DNA of 64,000 nucleotides from Undibacterium parvum (GTDB taxonomy: Bacteria > Pseudomonadota > Gammaproteobacteria > Burkholderiales > Burkholderiaceae_D). The stretch spans positions 3,658,001-3,722,000 of the forward strand of contig NZ_CP034464.1 in the NCBI RefSeq assembly GCF_003955735.1, in the 5' to 3' direction. Below are positions 9,636 through 18,116 of the stretch, piece after piece; the stretch's first letter is position 1, and each line of letters starts with the position of its first letter. A model generated the notes under the pieces. It was not told the origin of the DNA, searched no databases, and was given only the letters and a program-made list of their open reading frames with translations. A program made the translations under genes and the position numbers.

Positions 9636-10367
9636 TTATTTCATCAACAGCTTGCGTCTTTCGTACTCTATCTTAATGATGTAACGCTGTATCGCCACTT
9701 CCACCACGTGCGGTAAATCTATAAATTTCACCCCTACCCGATAGCGACCCTTGCCATTGCGATCGATTTGCGAGATGTGCCGTATCATGCCCGAGCAGTC
9801 TAATCTGGTTTTGTCTGAGAGCGCGATCACCACGTGCGCCACGGTCTCATCATTGGCGAAATGCGGTGCGCCTATCACCGTCGCGCCAAAGCCGCTGACG
9901 CTTAAATCATGCAAGACCCAATCGCATAAACTGACCCCATATTCATTGCTCAATTTGACCTTGAGTGCGGTCAGCACCGGCAGCACATTTCTATAGCACT
10001 CGCGCCTTTGCAGGCGAATAACTTGGTTCGGTAGCGGCACCCAAAAAGCATCGGTATCACCCCAGCTAATGCGCTGCGGCTGTATGCCAGAAAATTGCAC
10101 GCGTATCCCATCAGGCGCGGCGATGAAAACACAGGCGGTCGCCTGCGCTAGCATTTTATTGGTTCTCGGATCTCCCCCCAAATCAAAAATCAGAGCGTCG
10201 GATCTAGCTTCCAGCAAGAGCGTCAAAATAAAGTCTTTGCCGCCATTAAAATACACGGCAACCGCTTCTCGCCTATGGATTAAATCATTCAAAGCATTGA
10301 GAATTTCCATTCTTCCAAGCAAGAAAAATCTATCCTCAATCTCGTCATCACTCAAGGATGCGGACAT
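9636..10367 (-). CDS. YcgR-type flagellar brake protein (PilZ c-di-GMP effector)
   Basis: 243 residues. The N-terminal YcgR domain (about 10-115) is followed by a PilZ domain. The c-di-GMP-binding arginine patch appears as LQRRECYRNVLP (RxxxR) near residue 120, and the DxSxxG motif as DLSVSGFGA. YcgR proteins bind c-di-GMP and slow the flagellar motor. No flagellar genes are adjacent; the neighbours are EPS regulators, which fits a motile-to-sessile switch. A GTCAG-N6-CTCAT sequence 14-36 bp upstream of the start weakly resembles the direct repeat described in the findings. Confidence 0.87.
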   Translation of the reverse strand: MSASLSDDEIEDRFFLLGRMEILNALNDLIHRREAVAVYFNGGKDFILTLLLEARSDALIFDLGGDPRTNKMLAQATACVFIAAPDGIRVQFSGIQPQRISWGDTDAFWVPLPNQVIRLQRRECYRNVLPVLTALKVKLSNEYGVSLCDWVLHDLSVSGFGATVIGAPHFANDETVAHVVIALSDKTRLDCSGMIRHISQIDRNGKGRYRVGVKFIDLPHVVEVAIQRYIIKIEYERRKLLMK

Positions 10368-10599
10368 AGAAAGTCTCCGTATTAATATGAGTTAGGACTG
10401 ACGAAAAAAATGCCCCAGCGTCCTTGTATCCGCCTTGCCGTACTAGCGTAAGTCTGCGGCGGTACGCCTAGCTGGAACAATTTTTTCGTAAATCCTAAAC
10501 GTTCTATAAAAATACGCGCTAGCTTGCAGCGAGTCAATACAATTGGGTTAGCTGTTAGTCTGCTGTTGGTCTGCTGTGTTCGCTAGGTTTTACGCTGAA

Positions 10600-11373
10600 T
10601 TAGCCCAGCAAGCGCAAATCCATGCAACGCGACACCGCTTGTGTGCGGTTTTGTACATTCAGTTTCTTGTAGATTTTTTGTAGATGATTTTTGACCGTGA
10701 GCGCGCTAATGCCCAGGATGATGCCAATCTCAAAATTGCTCTTGCCTTGTTTTACCCAACGCAAAATGTCGATTTCTCTTGCTGTGACCGGGCGTGCCAG
10801 GCTGGAACCTGAGCCCGGATTCGAAAGTGGTTCTGCGGCGTTTGCGACTAGACGGAGTAGGGATATATGTAAGTAGGGCAGCAATAATTCTAGGAAGAAG
10901 CTATGCCTGCTGTCCGCCGCATCGGGTAGCCCAAATAAGGCGAAAAACGAGGCGCCGCCAGGTAAGTTTTCGGTACTGTGGACGACACTGATGCCGAGTT
11001 TTCGTATCTCCATTTCCGCACGCAGGCGGCTCAGTGGATGGCTGTCGCTACGCTCGCCTTGCTCTATCAATAGGGGCAGGCGTTCTTCATTGCGACAGTG
11101 GCGCGCTAGTCGCAAAGCAAAGCCATCGTGCGGATTGCATAATTGCTCTTTGGATTGTTCATCCAAAATGACGCTATGCATGCACTCTATGTGCACCACC
11201 TCGCCATCGCCGCCAAATTGTATGCAGACCATGATCTCATGCGGCAATAAGCTTTGAAACTGTCCCTGCGTCCATAGAAAAAACTGGCGTCGCCTGCGCA
11301 CCTGCAATGCCGACTCTATGGTGCGCAGCAAGTATTCCTGTTCTCTCAGACTCAGTACCACCAGATCGTCCAT
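10600..11373 (-). CDS. epsA: LuxR-family regulator, EpsA type (exosortase B/PEP-CTERM-associated)
   Basis: 257 residues from the ATG at 11373; a TTG at 11403 would add ten residues (MLLSRTRKRP) before the conserved MDDLVVLSLREQEYLLRTIE. The C-terminal LuxR HTH is complete: TAREIDILRWVKQGKSNFEIGIILG, then ALTVKNHLQKIYKKLNVQNRTQAV. The N-terminal half matches the EpsA regulators found next to exosortase B and EPS genes. No autoinducer-domain signature is visible, so the signal is unknown. It lies 3' of the PhoB-like gene on the same strand, with a 10-bp-stem hairpin between them. Confidence 0.8.
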   Translation of the reverse strand: MDDLVVLSLREQEYLLRTIESALQVRRRRQFFLWTQGQFQSLLPHEIMVCIQFGGDGEVVHIECMHSVILDEQSKEQLCNPHDGFALRLARHCRNEERLPLLIEQGERSDSHPLSRLRAEMEIRKLGISVVHSTENLPGGASFFALFGLPDAADSRHSFFLELLLPYLHISLLRLVANAAEPLSNPGSGSSLARPVTAREIDILRWVKQGKSNFEIGIILGISALTVKNHLQKIYKKLNVQNRTQAVSRCMDLRLLG

Positions 11374-11487
11374 AGGTCTTTTTCTAGTTCGGGATAGCAG
11401 CAAAATTGCGCCAGCTTTCTTGTGTGCCTGGCTGGCGTAATTTTGCCTCAGTCCTTTGATTGTGTCGTTCTACATCGCGTGGGCGAG

Positions 11488-11518
11488 CGTGGCGCTAAGC
11501 AATCCGCGTAGCGCCACG
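11488..11518. other. perfect 10-bp inverted repeat between the PhoB-like gene and epsA
   Basis: The arms CGTGGCGCTA (11488-11497) and TAGCGCCACG (11509-11518) are perfectly complementary around an 11-base loop. No T-run follows on either strand, so it is not a standard terminator. It could stabilise or attenuate read-through from the response-regulator gene into epsA, or be an operator. Function not determined. Confidence 0.6.
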
Positions 11519-11591
11519 AGGGATGAATAAATGTTGCTAAAAATCGGATTTTTTTACGTAATTTCTTTAAAGTTTTTTTGCTCGCGAGTGC

Positions 11592-12305
11592 CTAAATGCT
11601 GGTCGATAGCTGCTTGAGTTGTGGCTGTACTAAACGATAGCCACTGCCTCTGACCGTTTCTATCATCAGATGATGACCGGTCGCCTCCAGTATCGAGCGT
11701 AAGCGACCGACATGGGTGTCAACCGTGCGCTCTTCCACAAAAACACTATTTCCCCATACTTGATCGAGTAAATTCGAACGGCTGTGTACCCGTTCCGGGA
11801 AATTCATCAGATATTGCAAGAGCCTAAATTCGGTAGGGCCCAAGGGCAGTTGACGGGCCCCGACGATCACTCTTTGGGTCACAGGATCGAGCCGCATCCC
11901 GGCGATTTCTATAATTTCTGAGCTGGCGTGCGGTGCGCGTCTACGCAATAAGGCCTGGATACGGGCGATCATCTCACGTGGGCTAAAGGGCTTGGTCATA
12001 TAGTCGTCAGCGCCACTCTCTAGCCCGAGTATTTTGTCTTGTTGTTCGCCGCGTGCGGTCAGCATAATAATTGGCAGATCGCGGGTGCGCGCCTGTGCAC
12101 GCAAACTGCGTATCAGATTGATCCCCGATTGGCCCGGTAGCATCCAGTCCACCAGCAGCATGTCAGGTAAGTGATCGCGTAGCAGACTGACAGCAATTTC
12201 GGCGTCATCGGCGCGCATCACCTGATAGCCAGAAAGGCTGAGATTGACCGCTATCAATTCTTGTATCGCAGGCTCATCTTCCACCACTAAAATACTTACT
12301 TGCAT
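11592..12305 (-). CDS. PhoB-like response regulator (OmpR/PhoB family)
   Basis: 237 residues. The receiver domain has acidic pocket EDE, phospho-acceptor Asp in LLVDWMLPGQSG, Thr in MLTARG and Lys in MTKPFSPRE. The C-terminal winged helix is that of PhoB (LGPTEFRLLQYLMNFPERVHSR, then ERTVDTHVGRLRSILE and ETVRGSGYRL). Overall it looks closer to PhoB than to other OmpR-type regulators, but no PhoR kinase, PhoU or Pst gene is adjacent, so it may be a paralogue or an orphan. A good ribosome site (AAAGGACAGGC) precedes the ATG. Upstream, 12424-12462, lie GTCAT and CTGTAA repeats that resemble a Pho box, consistent with autoregulation. Confidence 0.88.
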   Translation of the reverse strand: MQVSILVVEDEPAIQELIAVNLSLSGYQVMRADDAEIAVSLLRDHLPDMLLVDWMLPGQSGINLIRSLRAQARTRDLPIIMLTARGEQQDKILGLESGADDYMTKPFSPREMIARIQALLRRRAPHASSEIIEIAGMRLDPVTQRVIVGARQLPLGPTEFRLLQYLMNFPERVHSRSNLLDQVWGNSVFVEERTVDTHVGRLRSILEATGHHLMIETVRGSGYRLVQPQLKQLSTSI

Positions 12306-12423
12306 GTAGCCTGTCCTTTGTTAAAAAACGTGCACCAGCAGGTGCTTTTGTTGTGTTGCAATGGCTTGTTTGAATCTGCGCGCTCTGATGTTAGCTTAGC
12401 TAATTGCCAAGATGATGCTTAAA

Positions 12424-12462
12424 ATTTATGACCTGCTCATGACGATTTACAGCTGCTTACAG
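12424..12462 (-). promoter_or_regulatory. Pho-box-like direct repeats upstream of the PhoB-like gene
   Basis: Read on the minus strand, 12444 to 12424 contains GTCAT-N6-GTCAT (11-bp period, CGTCATGAGC then AGGTCATAAAT). It is preceded by two CTGTAA units 10 bp apart (12447-12462). E. coli Pho boxes are direct repeats of about CTGTCAT/CTGTAAC with an 11-bp period. The 21-bp site matches the one upstream of gspG (36874-36894) at 19 positions. It ends about 120 bp before the PhoB-like start codon. Confidence 0.55.
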
Positions 12463-12515
12463 ATTCCGGAGTAACTATTGCGGTTTCGCTGTGCCTGGTA
12501 ACTAGCAGGGCGAGT

Positions 12516-13904
12516 TCAATGCGCATTTTGTCGTTTCAGCACCACACTGATGGTGCGCACGATGATCCACAAGTCCAGTGATAGAGACCATTTACGGACG
12601 TAGTCGAGATCAAACTCTATCCTGGCCTTCATCTTGTCCAAGGTGTCGGTTTCTCCGCGCAGGCCATTCACTTGCGCCCAACCGGTAATCCCGGGGCGCA
12701 CCTTGTGGCGCAGCATGTAACCCTTGATCAGTTTGCGATACATTTCATTGTGGGCGACCGCATGTGGGCGTGGCCCGACTATGCTCATGCGACCTTGCAA
12801 AACATTGATAAACTGAGGTAGTTCATCGAGCGAACTGCTGCGTAAAAACTTGCCTATGCGGGTCACGCGTAAATCATTTTTTTTAGCCTGCACCACATTC
12901 GGGCCATCATCGTTAGCCGTCATAGAGCGAAATTTATACACGATGATTTGCTCGCCATACAGTCCATAACGGCGCTGCTTAAAAATCACCGGGCCAGGTG
13001 AAGTCAGCTTAATTGCCAGCGCAATCACCAGCATCAGTGGCGTCAAGAGTATTTGTATGAGACTAGCGAGCACGATGTCGCTGGCGCGTTTGATCAAACT
13101 ATTGAGACCGATAAAGGGCGATTCACAGATGGCCACTACCGGTACCCCGCCTATGCTGTCAAAGCGTGCCTGCATCAGATCGAAGGTATACACATCGGGT
13201 AAAAAATAGATGGATGCCGTGGTGTCTTGTAAATCATCGAGTAATTTATGGATGCGTGTTTGCGCCGACATAGGCAGGCTGATGAATAAAACCTTGATCT
13301 GATGTTCGCGTACATAGGCTGCTACATCGTTCATTTTGCCCAATAAAGCTGCTGGTATTTCTAGCTGACTGCGCGGCTCAGTTCTATCTTCAAAATAGCC
13401 GGACAATCGCATATTCAGATTGCCGTTGTCGCGCAGACGTGCGCTCAATTTGAGCCCGGCTTCGCTGGCACCGACAATCACCACCGATAGTATTTCTCCC
13501 TCTTTGCGTAAATTTTGTGTGATTTTGCGTAAGCTCAGATGGCTGGCAAGGAGTGCAAACGGTGTCAGTACAAACCACAGCAACAGAACTATTGCAGAGA
13601 ATTGCCGTGATAAACCCGAGGCATAGCCAATAAATGCCAGGATTGCCACGATGCTGAGCCAGCCGGTAAAAATATCACGCCCGTAAGCGAGCAGTCCGCC
13701 GCTACGCCAACTGCGCGCCGGATCGACTTGTTCGTACACAAAAGACGAAATAAAAAAGGCGATAATCGTCAACACCAGATACAAACCACTAAATGTCTCA
13801 TGCATCAGGATCGTGATCAGATATAGGGCAATGGTGATGATAAAGGGGTCTAACAGGCGTTCAAAAAATGACACCATCGGTAGTTCGCTGTGGTTCTTGA
13901 TCAT
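12516..13904 (-). CDS. undecaprenyl-phosphate sugar phosphotransferase (WcaJ/polyprenyl glycosylphosphotransferase family)
   Basis: 462 residues. Several N-terminal membrane segments (about 15-115) are followed by a CoA-binding-like Rossmann domain (VVIVGASEAGLKLSARL). The C-terminal bacterial sugar transferase domain has KRASDIVLASLIQILLTPLM, SPGPVIFKQRRYG, VYKFRSM, LDELPQFINVLQGRMSIVGPRP and the terminal PGITGWAQVNGLRGET. Such enzymes put the first sugar phosphate, commonly glucose-1-P, onto undecaprenyl phosphate to start EPS synthesis. The ribosome site AGAGGAAG precedes the ATG. No other EPS glycosyltransferases are adjacent, so the rest of the pathway must be elsewhere. Confidence 0.92.
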   Translation of the reverse strand: MIKNHSELPMVSFFERLLDPFIITIALYLITILMHETFSGLYLVLTIIAFFISSFVYEQVDPARSWRSGGLLAYGRDIFTGWLSIVAILAFIGYASGLSRQFSAIVLLLWFVLTPFALLASHLSLRKITQNLRKEGEILSVVIVGASEAGLKLSARLRDNGNLNMRLSGYFEDRTEPRSQLEIPAALLGKMNDVAAYVREHQIKVLFISLPMSAQTRIHKLLDDLQDTTASIYFLPDVYTFDLMQARFDSIGGVPVVAICESPFIGLNSLIKRASDIVLASLIQILLTPLMLVIALAIKLTSPGPVIFKQRRYGLYGEQIIVYKFRSMTANDDGPNVVQAKKNDLRVTRIGKFLRSSSLDELPQFINVLQGRMSIVGPRPHAVAHNEMYRKLIKGYMLRHKVRPGITGWAQVNGLRGETDTLDKMKARIEFDLDYVRKWSLSLDLWIIVRTISVVLKRQNAH

Positions 13905-13959
13905 GACTTCCTCTCTGCTAATGCGGCTTACGCTCGCTCGGTGCTGGCAGCAATCAGCC

Positions 13960-14670
13960 CTACCAATAATGCCAATTGCCGCTGTAAATCACCCAGACCC
14001 CAAGTAAGCCATTGGTTACCGCATGTGCAATGACCACCGTCCATAAACTACCGCTACGCATATACAGCCAGTTATAGCTGATACCGGCGACCAAACCGGC
14101 CAGCCACAAATGATGTTCAAAGGCGAACAGCAGGGCGGTAATGACGAAGGCGTTGAGACCAATAAAGGCCGGTTTGAGCGTTAAAAAATCTTGTTGTGTG
14201 ATCCAGCGCAGCAGCAAGGAGCGCCAAAACAATTCTTCCATGATGGGCACGATCAGAGCGGCGCCAACTAAACGCGGCAGTACCAGACGCCAGTCTAGTT
14301 GGCCGGCGATGCGCGGATCAAAACCAGCCGAATCCCCCAGCTTCATCCAATCTGCACTCAAGTTGATCCAAGCCACAAAAACCGCCGCACCCGTGATGAT
14401 GGCCAGCAGATAGTGCGGCTGATGCGAGGCTTGGTTGATCTGGCTCACTAGCGTGTGGCGTTTTAAGCGCCAATCGCTAGTGCGATGTAGCTCCAGATAA
14501 GCACGCCGAAAGCTGAATAAAAGTAGCGCTACCACGCCAATTTTGACTGGATATAGCCAGCGTAATTGATCCGCTGTCCAGCCAGCTCGCAGCAAGATAT
14601 CGGCGATAAAAATAAACAGCAGATATGCCGCGAAAGGCAGGGCTCGCTGTAAAAAAGCAGGTTCAAACAT
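13960..14670 (-). CDS. CAAX-protease-related membrane protein (exosortase-associated type)
   Basis: 236 residues with about seven hydrophobic segments. The CPBP/Abi metalloprotease motifs are present: EELFWRS (EExxxR-like), FAFEHHLWLAGLVAGISYNWLY (FxxxH) and the late HAVTNGLLG (HxxxN/B). The length and N-terminal form fit the CAAX prenyl protease-related family found with EPS/exosortase loci. Its substrate is unknown; prenylation is not expected in bacteria. It is immediately upstream of the sugar transferase on the same strand (about 55 bp), so the two probably form an operon. Confidence 0.8.
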   Translation of the reverse strand: MFEPAFLQRALPFAAYLLFIFIADILLRAGWTADQLRWLYPVKIGVVALLLFSFRRAYLELHRTSDWRLKRHTLVSQINQASHQPHYLLAIITGAAVFVAWINLSADWMKLGDSAGFDPRIAGQLDWRLVLPRLVGAALIVPIMEELFWRSLLLRWITQQDFLTLKPAFIGLNAFVITALLFAFEHHLWLAGLVAGISYNWLYMRSGSLWTVVIAHAVTNGLLGVWVIYSGNWHYW

Positions 14671-14872
14671 AAGTCGCTCTCATCTAAGCAGGCTGCGTGG
14701 TTGGGGGGGCTTTACCTGGCGGTCGCTCGCATTGGCGACAGCGCAGAACGACACAGTCTATGTTGTCTTTATTACAGTGGGATGACAGTTGAAGTTAGTT
14801 AGCGAGCTGCGCCGCGATGCCTTGATACCTGCATAAATATCTGCATAAATAACTGAATATTTTTTGCCTGCA

Positions 14873-14957
14873 TAGCCGCATACGTATATCCCATGCGGGC
14901 TAGCGGGCATATGCCTTGGACAGGCGCATGGGCATTGCGCGAGCGGCCGGTGCCTAT
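14873..14957. repeat. dispersed palindromic repeat, copy C
   Basis: Contains CGTATATCCCATGCGGG and, 30 bp on, GCGCATGGGCATTGCGC; the shared inverted core is CCCATGCG / CGCATGGG. The right end ATTGCGCGAGCGGCC matches copy F at 60.6 kb (ATTGCGTGAGCGGCC), linking the two as one subtype. Confidence 0.65.
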
Positions 14958-15360
14958 TTTTTTCTAAACATGTGGTGGACGGGGGCGCAGCAAAGCCAAA
15001 GAGAATGCGGCCTAAGCTAGGGCAGCAATTTATCTGCGACGCCTTAAGCGTAGGCAGTGCTGGACCCATAAAACGAGCAAAGTTCGGAGGTCAAAACTAG
15101 GCCTAGCTGCCATCACTGATTTTTATGTCTGCAATTTTTAGTCAATTTGAATAAAAAAATCTAGCTATTTTTTCTATTAAATTCCACAAGGAAACATAAT
15201 TTTTAATTAAGACAGTTAAACCCGGTTTTGATAGTCCATACGGCTTATGGAACTAAGCTGAACGGCGCATGTATTAGCTGCTTGCTATGGTGAAGATTGC
15301 CAAACTAGGGCTCTACACTGGCTGCACTTGTGAAGAGTTGTTAGGACCCGGTAGCCAGTG

Positions 15361-15402
15361 GTTTGAGATCAGAGTCTTGCGGTAGGGAGTCTGATCTCAA
15401 AC
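15361..15402. promoter_or_regulatory. strong inverted repeat upstream of the PEP-CTERM gene
   Basis: The arms GTTTGAGATCAGA (15361-15373) and TCTGATCTCAAAC (15390-15402) are perfectly complementary, with a 16-base loop. The hairpin is bracketed by two copies of AGGACCCG (about 15342 and 15414). No T-run follows, so it is not a terminator. It lies 113 bp before the PEP-CTERM start and may be an operator, a leader RNA structure or part of a small RNA. Confidence 0.6.
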
Positions 15403-15514
15403 AGCAGTTATACAGGACCCGAGTTTCACTTGAAATTGCTAGCCTGGTGCTAGCGCAAATTAAGAAGTTTTTTAAATCTATCGAAACATCCTTACTCATT
15501 CTTGGAGTCTTAAA

Positions 15515-16312
15515 ATGAAATTTCAATTAAAAACCCTGGTTGCTGCAGTTGCCCTGATCGGCGCTACTGGCTCTGCTTTCGCTGCTGTTCCTAATGTTGA
15601 TGCTGCGACTGGTAGTGCATTGTTGTTCTACGTGTTTGATGACGTTACTAAATCTTCTTATGTCCAAGATTTAGGTAAAACTTATGCATCATTCTTGCCT
15701 GCTTCCGCAACTGCTGATCAAACTTTTGGTATCAGTAGCCACACAGCATCATGGAATGCTTACCTGGCTTCAGTCTCTGGCAATCTAGGTCATTCGACTT
15801 GGGGTGTCTTCGCAGGTAATAGTGTCGCTGCAAATAATGGCGGTAAGGGTTTTTTGACGACGATGCGTGATGGCGATAGTTCTGCTGCTCAAACGTCCTC
15901 TTCCGCTCAAAGTTCTGTTGCAGGATTTTTTAAAACTTGGATAGCTGCCGTGAATACTCAAAATACAAACTCTGGCACATCGTTATCCGATGGTTACTTT
16001 ACTGATATCCAAGGTACAAACTCGCAGAATATCGTTAATGGTGTCGCTCATGACGGCGGCGCGAAGTTAAAGTTTAAAACTGATAATTTTGTGGGTACTG
16101 ATTCAGTATTCCATCGTTTAGCGTTGGGTACTACAGTAACAGACACTAGCTATGCGAACGTCAATGGCGTTTCGAAATTCAGCTTTGATGGCAATAACCT
16201 GAAATACACAGTCGCAGTAGCGGCTATCCCTGAGCCTAGCAGCTACGCCATGATGTTGGCTGGCTTGATGCTGGTCGCCGGTGTTGCACGTCGTCGTCAC
16301 TTAAACAAGTAA
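15515..16312 (+). CDS. PEP-CTERM sorting domain protein
   Basis: 265 residues. An N-terminal signal peptide (MKFQLKTLVAAVALIGATGSAFA) is followed by a Ser/Thr/Asn-rich secreted domain of unknown function. The C-terminal sorting signal is complete: PEPSSYAMMLAGLMLVAGVARRR. Proteins of this type are cut and released by an exosortase, typically in EPS-producing bacteria; no exosortase is encoded in this window. A good ribosome site (TTGGAGTC) lies upstream. It is the first plus-strand gene of the surface locus and is followed by its own hairpin terminator, so it may be transcribed separately from the PstS-like gene. Confidence 0.92.
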   Translation: MKFQLKTLVAAVALIGATGSAFAAVPNVDAATGSALLFYVFDDVTKSSYVQDLGKTYASFLPASATADQTFGISSHTASWNAYLASVSGNLGHSTWGVFAGNSVAANNGGKGFLTTMRDGDSSAAQTSSSAQSSVAGFFKTWIAAVNTQNTNSGTSLSDGYFTDIQGTNSQNIVNGVAHDGGAKLKFKTDNFVGTDSVFHRLALGTTVTDTSYANVNGVSKFSFDGNNLKYTVAVAAIPEPSSYAMMLAGLMLVAGVARRRHLNK

Positions 16313-16322
16313 TTTGATGCAA

Positions 16323-16369
16323 AAGAACTCGCCTGTATCGGCTGTATCTGCTGTATAGGGCGAGTTCTT
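16323..16369 (+). terminator. hairpin after the PEP-CTERM gene
   Basis: The perfect 11-bp arms AAGAACTCGCC (16323-16333) and GGCGAGTTCTT (16359-16369) start ten bases after the stop codon. The loop contains three degenerate CTGTAT repeats. The T-tract after the stem is weak, so it is a probable terminator or mRNA 3' stabiliser. Confidence 0.6.
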
Positions 16370-16473
16370 AGTCTTGATGGTGTCGTCTGTGGCGAGGTGT
16401 TTGCCTTGTCGTATTTGTCTTAGCTTGTGCCCGAATTGTTCGCCTAATTTACTCTTCTTTTTAATTTTAATAG

Positions 16474-17778
16474 ATGGAAATGATCATGAAATTTAAACTT
16501 ATCGCTGCCGCTTGTGCTGCCCTGTGTTCAGTTACTGCCATCGCTGCCAGCTTAAATCCTGTCACTCAAGCTCCTGAAGTGACTTTCTACATCGCCGGTG
16601 CCTCAGCGCAAGAAAAAGCCGTGCAAGTAGTTGTCCTGGATCTTTTTCAAACTCCTGGTGAAGTGGTAAAAATCAGCCAGGCTGCGGGTCAAAAGACTCA
16701 GGGTTGGTATGGTATGTCTAAGCCAGCCTTGACCGGTGGTGCGGCTAAGCGTCTATTCGTTGCTTACAATAAGACGAATGGTTCTAACGCCGGTGTAGCA
16801 CAAGTTTTGTCTGATGCTAAAGCTGAAGCAGAAGCAAATATCGTTACTTTGGGTGCGGGTTGCACAGGTTCTGGCCTGGCTTATGCATGTACCGTGGCTG
16901 CGCCTACTGAAGCCGATATGGCTTTGTCGGATGTCTATCCTGGTGAAGCGGTGATCGGTGTCTTGCCTACAGGTCCAGGCAATATCGAGATCTCAGGCCT
17001 AACCGTGGTGACGACCGCGATGGAAGGTTTTGGTATCGCCGTTAATCCAGCACTGTACGCCGCTTTGCAAACATCCCAAGGTCTGTGCGCTGGCGTTGCC
17101 GCTGCTTGCCAGCCATCGATACGCCGTGCTGACTATGCTAGTTTGGTGACGCTGGATGGTGCGATTAAAGATGCTGCCGGTTTACTGCAAAACACGGGCG
17201 ATAACACTCCTTTGACCTTGGTGCGTCGTGTCGATAGCTCAGGTACCCAAGCTGCTTCTAATATTTTTTTCGCGAATAATGTTTGTGGCGCATTTGGCTA
17301 TAAAGGTGCTTTGACTTTGTTGGGGGCGGGTGATTCGAATGCAGGTGTTTTTGATATTTTGGAAAAATCTGCTACTGGCGACGTAAAAGCCGCCTTGACC
17401 GGTACGACTACTAATGGTTATGCCCTCGGCGTGATGTCGTTGGAAAACGTTCCTACTGCCATACTTTCTGACTTTAAATTTGTCAAGATCGATGGCGTCA
17501 GCCCTAACTTTAGCGCTGCCGGTGTTGCCGATCCAAAAGTACGAAATGCCATGGCTTCCGGCAATTATCAGTTCCAGGTTGAAATGACGGCGATGTATCG
17601 TACTACAGCAACCGCACAGCAACAAGCGCTGGCAAAAGCGGTTGTCAATGGTTTGAAAGATTCTACCAAGCATGATCTGCCTGGTATCGCTTACCTCGAC
17701 GGTACTACTTACTCAGTCGGCGGCCAAGCATCACGCGTGAGTCGTTTGGGTAATAACTGCGGTCCATTGGTGAACTAA
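16474..17778 (+). CDS. secreted PstS-like phosphate-binding-fold protein
   Basis: 434 residues; the M5 start (16486) would put MKFKLIAAACAALCSVTAIAAS as a standard signal peptide. The body begins VTFYIAGASAQEKA, like the N-terminal lobe of PstS-type binding proteins. Near residue 250 it has VRRVDSSGTQ, close to the E. coli PstS phosphate-contact stretch VRRADGSGT. Four cysteines (GLCAGVAAACQ and others) suggest disulfides. It has no lipobox and no adjacent Pst ABC genes, so it is probably a free periplasmic or secreted phosphate binder, or a protein that borrowed the fold. It sits between the PEP-CTERM and TpsB genes and is followed by a strong terminator. Confidence 0.7.
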   Translation: MEMIMKFKLIAAACAALCSVTAIAASLNPVTQAPEVTFYIAGASAQEKAVQVVVLDLFQTPGEVVKISQAAGQKTQGWYGMSKPALTGGAAKRLFVAYNKTNGSNAGVAQVLSDAKAEAEANIVTLGAGCTGSGLAYACTVAAPTEADMALSDVYPGEAVIGVLPTGPGNIEISGLTVVTTAMEGFGIAVNPALYAALQTSQGLCAGVAAACQPSIRRADYASLVTLDGAIKDAAGLLQNTGDNTPLTLVRRVDSSGTQAASNIFFANNVCGAFGYKGALTLLGAGDSNAGVFDILEKSATGDVKAALTGTTTNGYALGVMSLENVPTAILSDFKFVKIDGVSPNFSAAGVADPKVRNAMASGNYQFQVEMTAMYRTTATAQQQALAKAVVNGLKDSTKHDLPGIAYLDGTTYSVGGQASRVSRLGNNCGPLVN

Positions 17779-17803
17779 TATTTATCTAGGATGTAGCGAT
17801 ATT

Positions 17804-17868
17804 GGAAAAGCCCTAGTGGCTTTCCGGTATTAAAAAAGCGATCGCTCTTTTGAGAGTGATCGCTTTTT
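17804..17868 (+). terminator. tandem hairpin terminators after the PstS-like gene
   Basis: First hairpin: GGAAAAGCC / GGCTTTCC (17803-17826). Second: AAAAAGCGATCGCTC / GAGTGATCGCTTTTT (about 17833-17867), ending in a T-run. The second is a clear rho-independent terminator and may work in both directions. Confidence 0.85.
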
Positions 17869-17877
17869 GATTTGCCC

Positions 17878-17935
17878 GAATTTTAAGTTGAATTTTAAGC
17901 TGGAATTTGAGCAGAGATTTGAGCTGAATTAAGCT
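17878..17935. repeat. degenerate 12-bp tandem repeat in the tpsB upstream region
   Basis: Five consecutive units: GAATTTTAAGTT, GAATTTTAAGCT, GGAATTTGAGCA, GAGATTTGAGCT and a partial GAATTAAGCT. It lies between the terminator and the tpsB start. The rest of the gap to 18116 shows no gene. Confidence 0.75.
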
Positions 17936-18116
17936 AGCTTTTGAACCCGTTTTTTGCGTCATTCCGATGTGCGTAGAAACTCTTTTTTTCTTTTACGATG
18001 ACATCATCAATCCTATCTGGCCTCGCTAAGCAGGCGATCTACGCTCACAACAACATTCCGCTCTGTTGGGACTGAAACTGTTGTTGTTTCGGAGTGTGCG
18101 TCATCAGCTAGTAATA

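Larger units (their letters stand above)
14671..15514. other. long intergenic region with a repeat element and a hairpin
   Basis: About 840 bp separate the divergent CAAX-protease and PEP-CTERM genes. It holds palindromic repeat copy C (about 14873-14957) and a strong 13-bp-arm hairpin at 15361-15402. Open frames here, such as 14758-15069 minus, have repeat-derived, biased composition and no recognisable protein features. I saw no convincing sigma-54 (-24/-12) promoter, although such promoters are known for some PEP-CTERM genes. Confidence 0.6.

Noticed and set aside
10381..10403. Fourth Pho-box-like site upstream of the YcgR gene
   Set aside because: GTCAG-N6-CTCAT has two mismatches to the repeat and lies too close to the start codon; noted only as weak.
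14758..15069. Minus-strand open frame at 14758-15069
   Set aside because: It reads through repeat copy C, with Cys/Pro-rich random-looking sequence and no ribosome site.
15430..15480. Possible sigma-54 promoter (TGGTGC...GC) upstream of the PEP-CTERM gene
   Set aside because: The distance between the GG and GC elements is wrong for a -24/-12 promoter.
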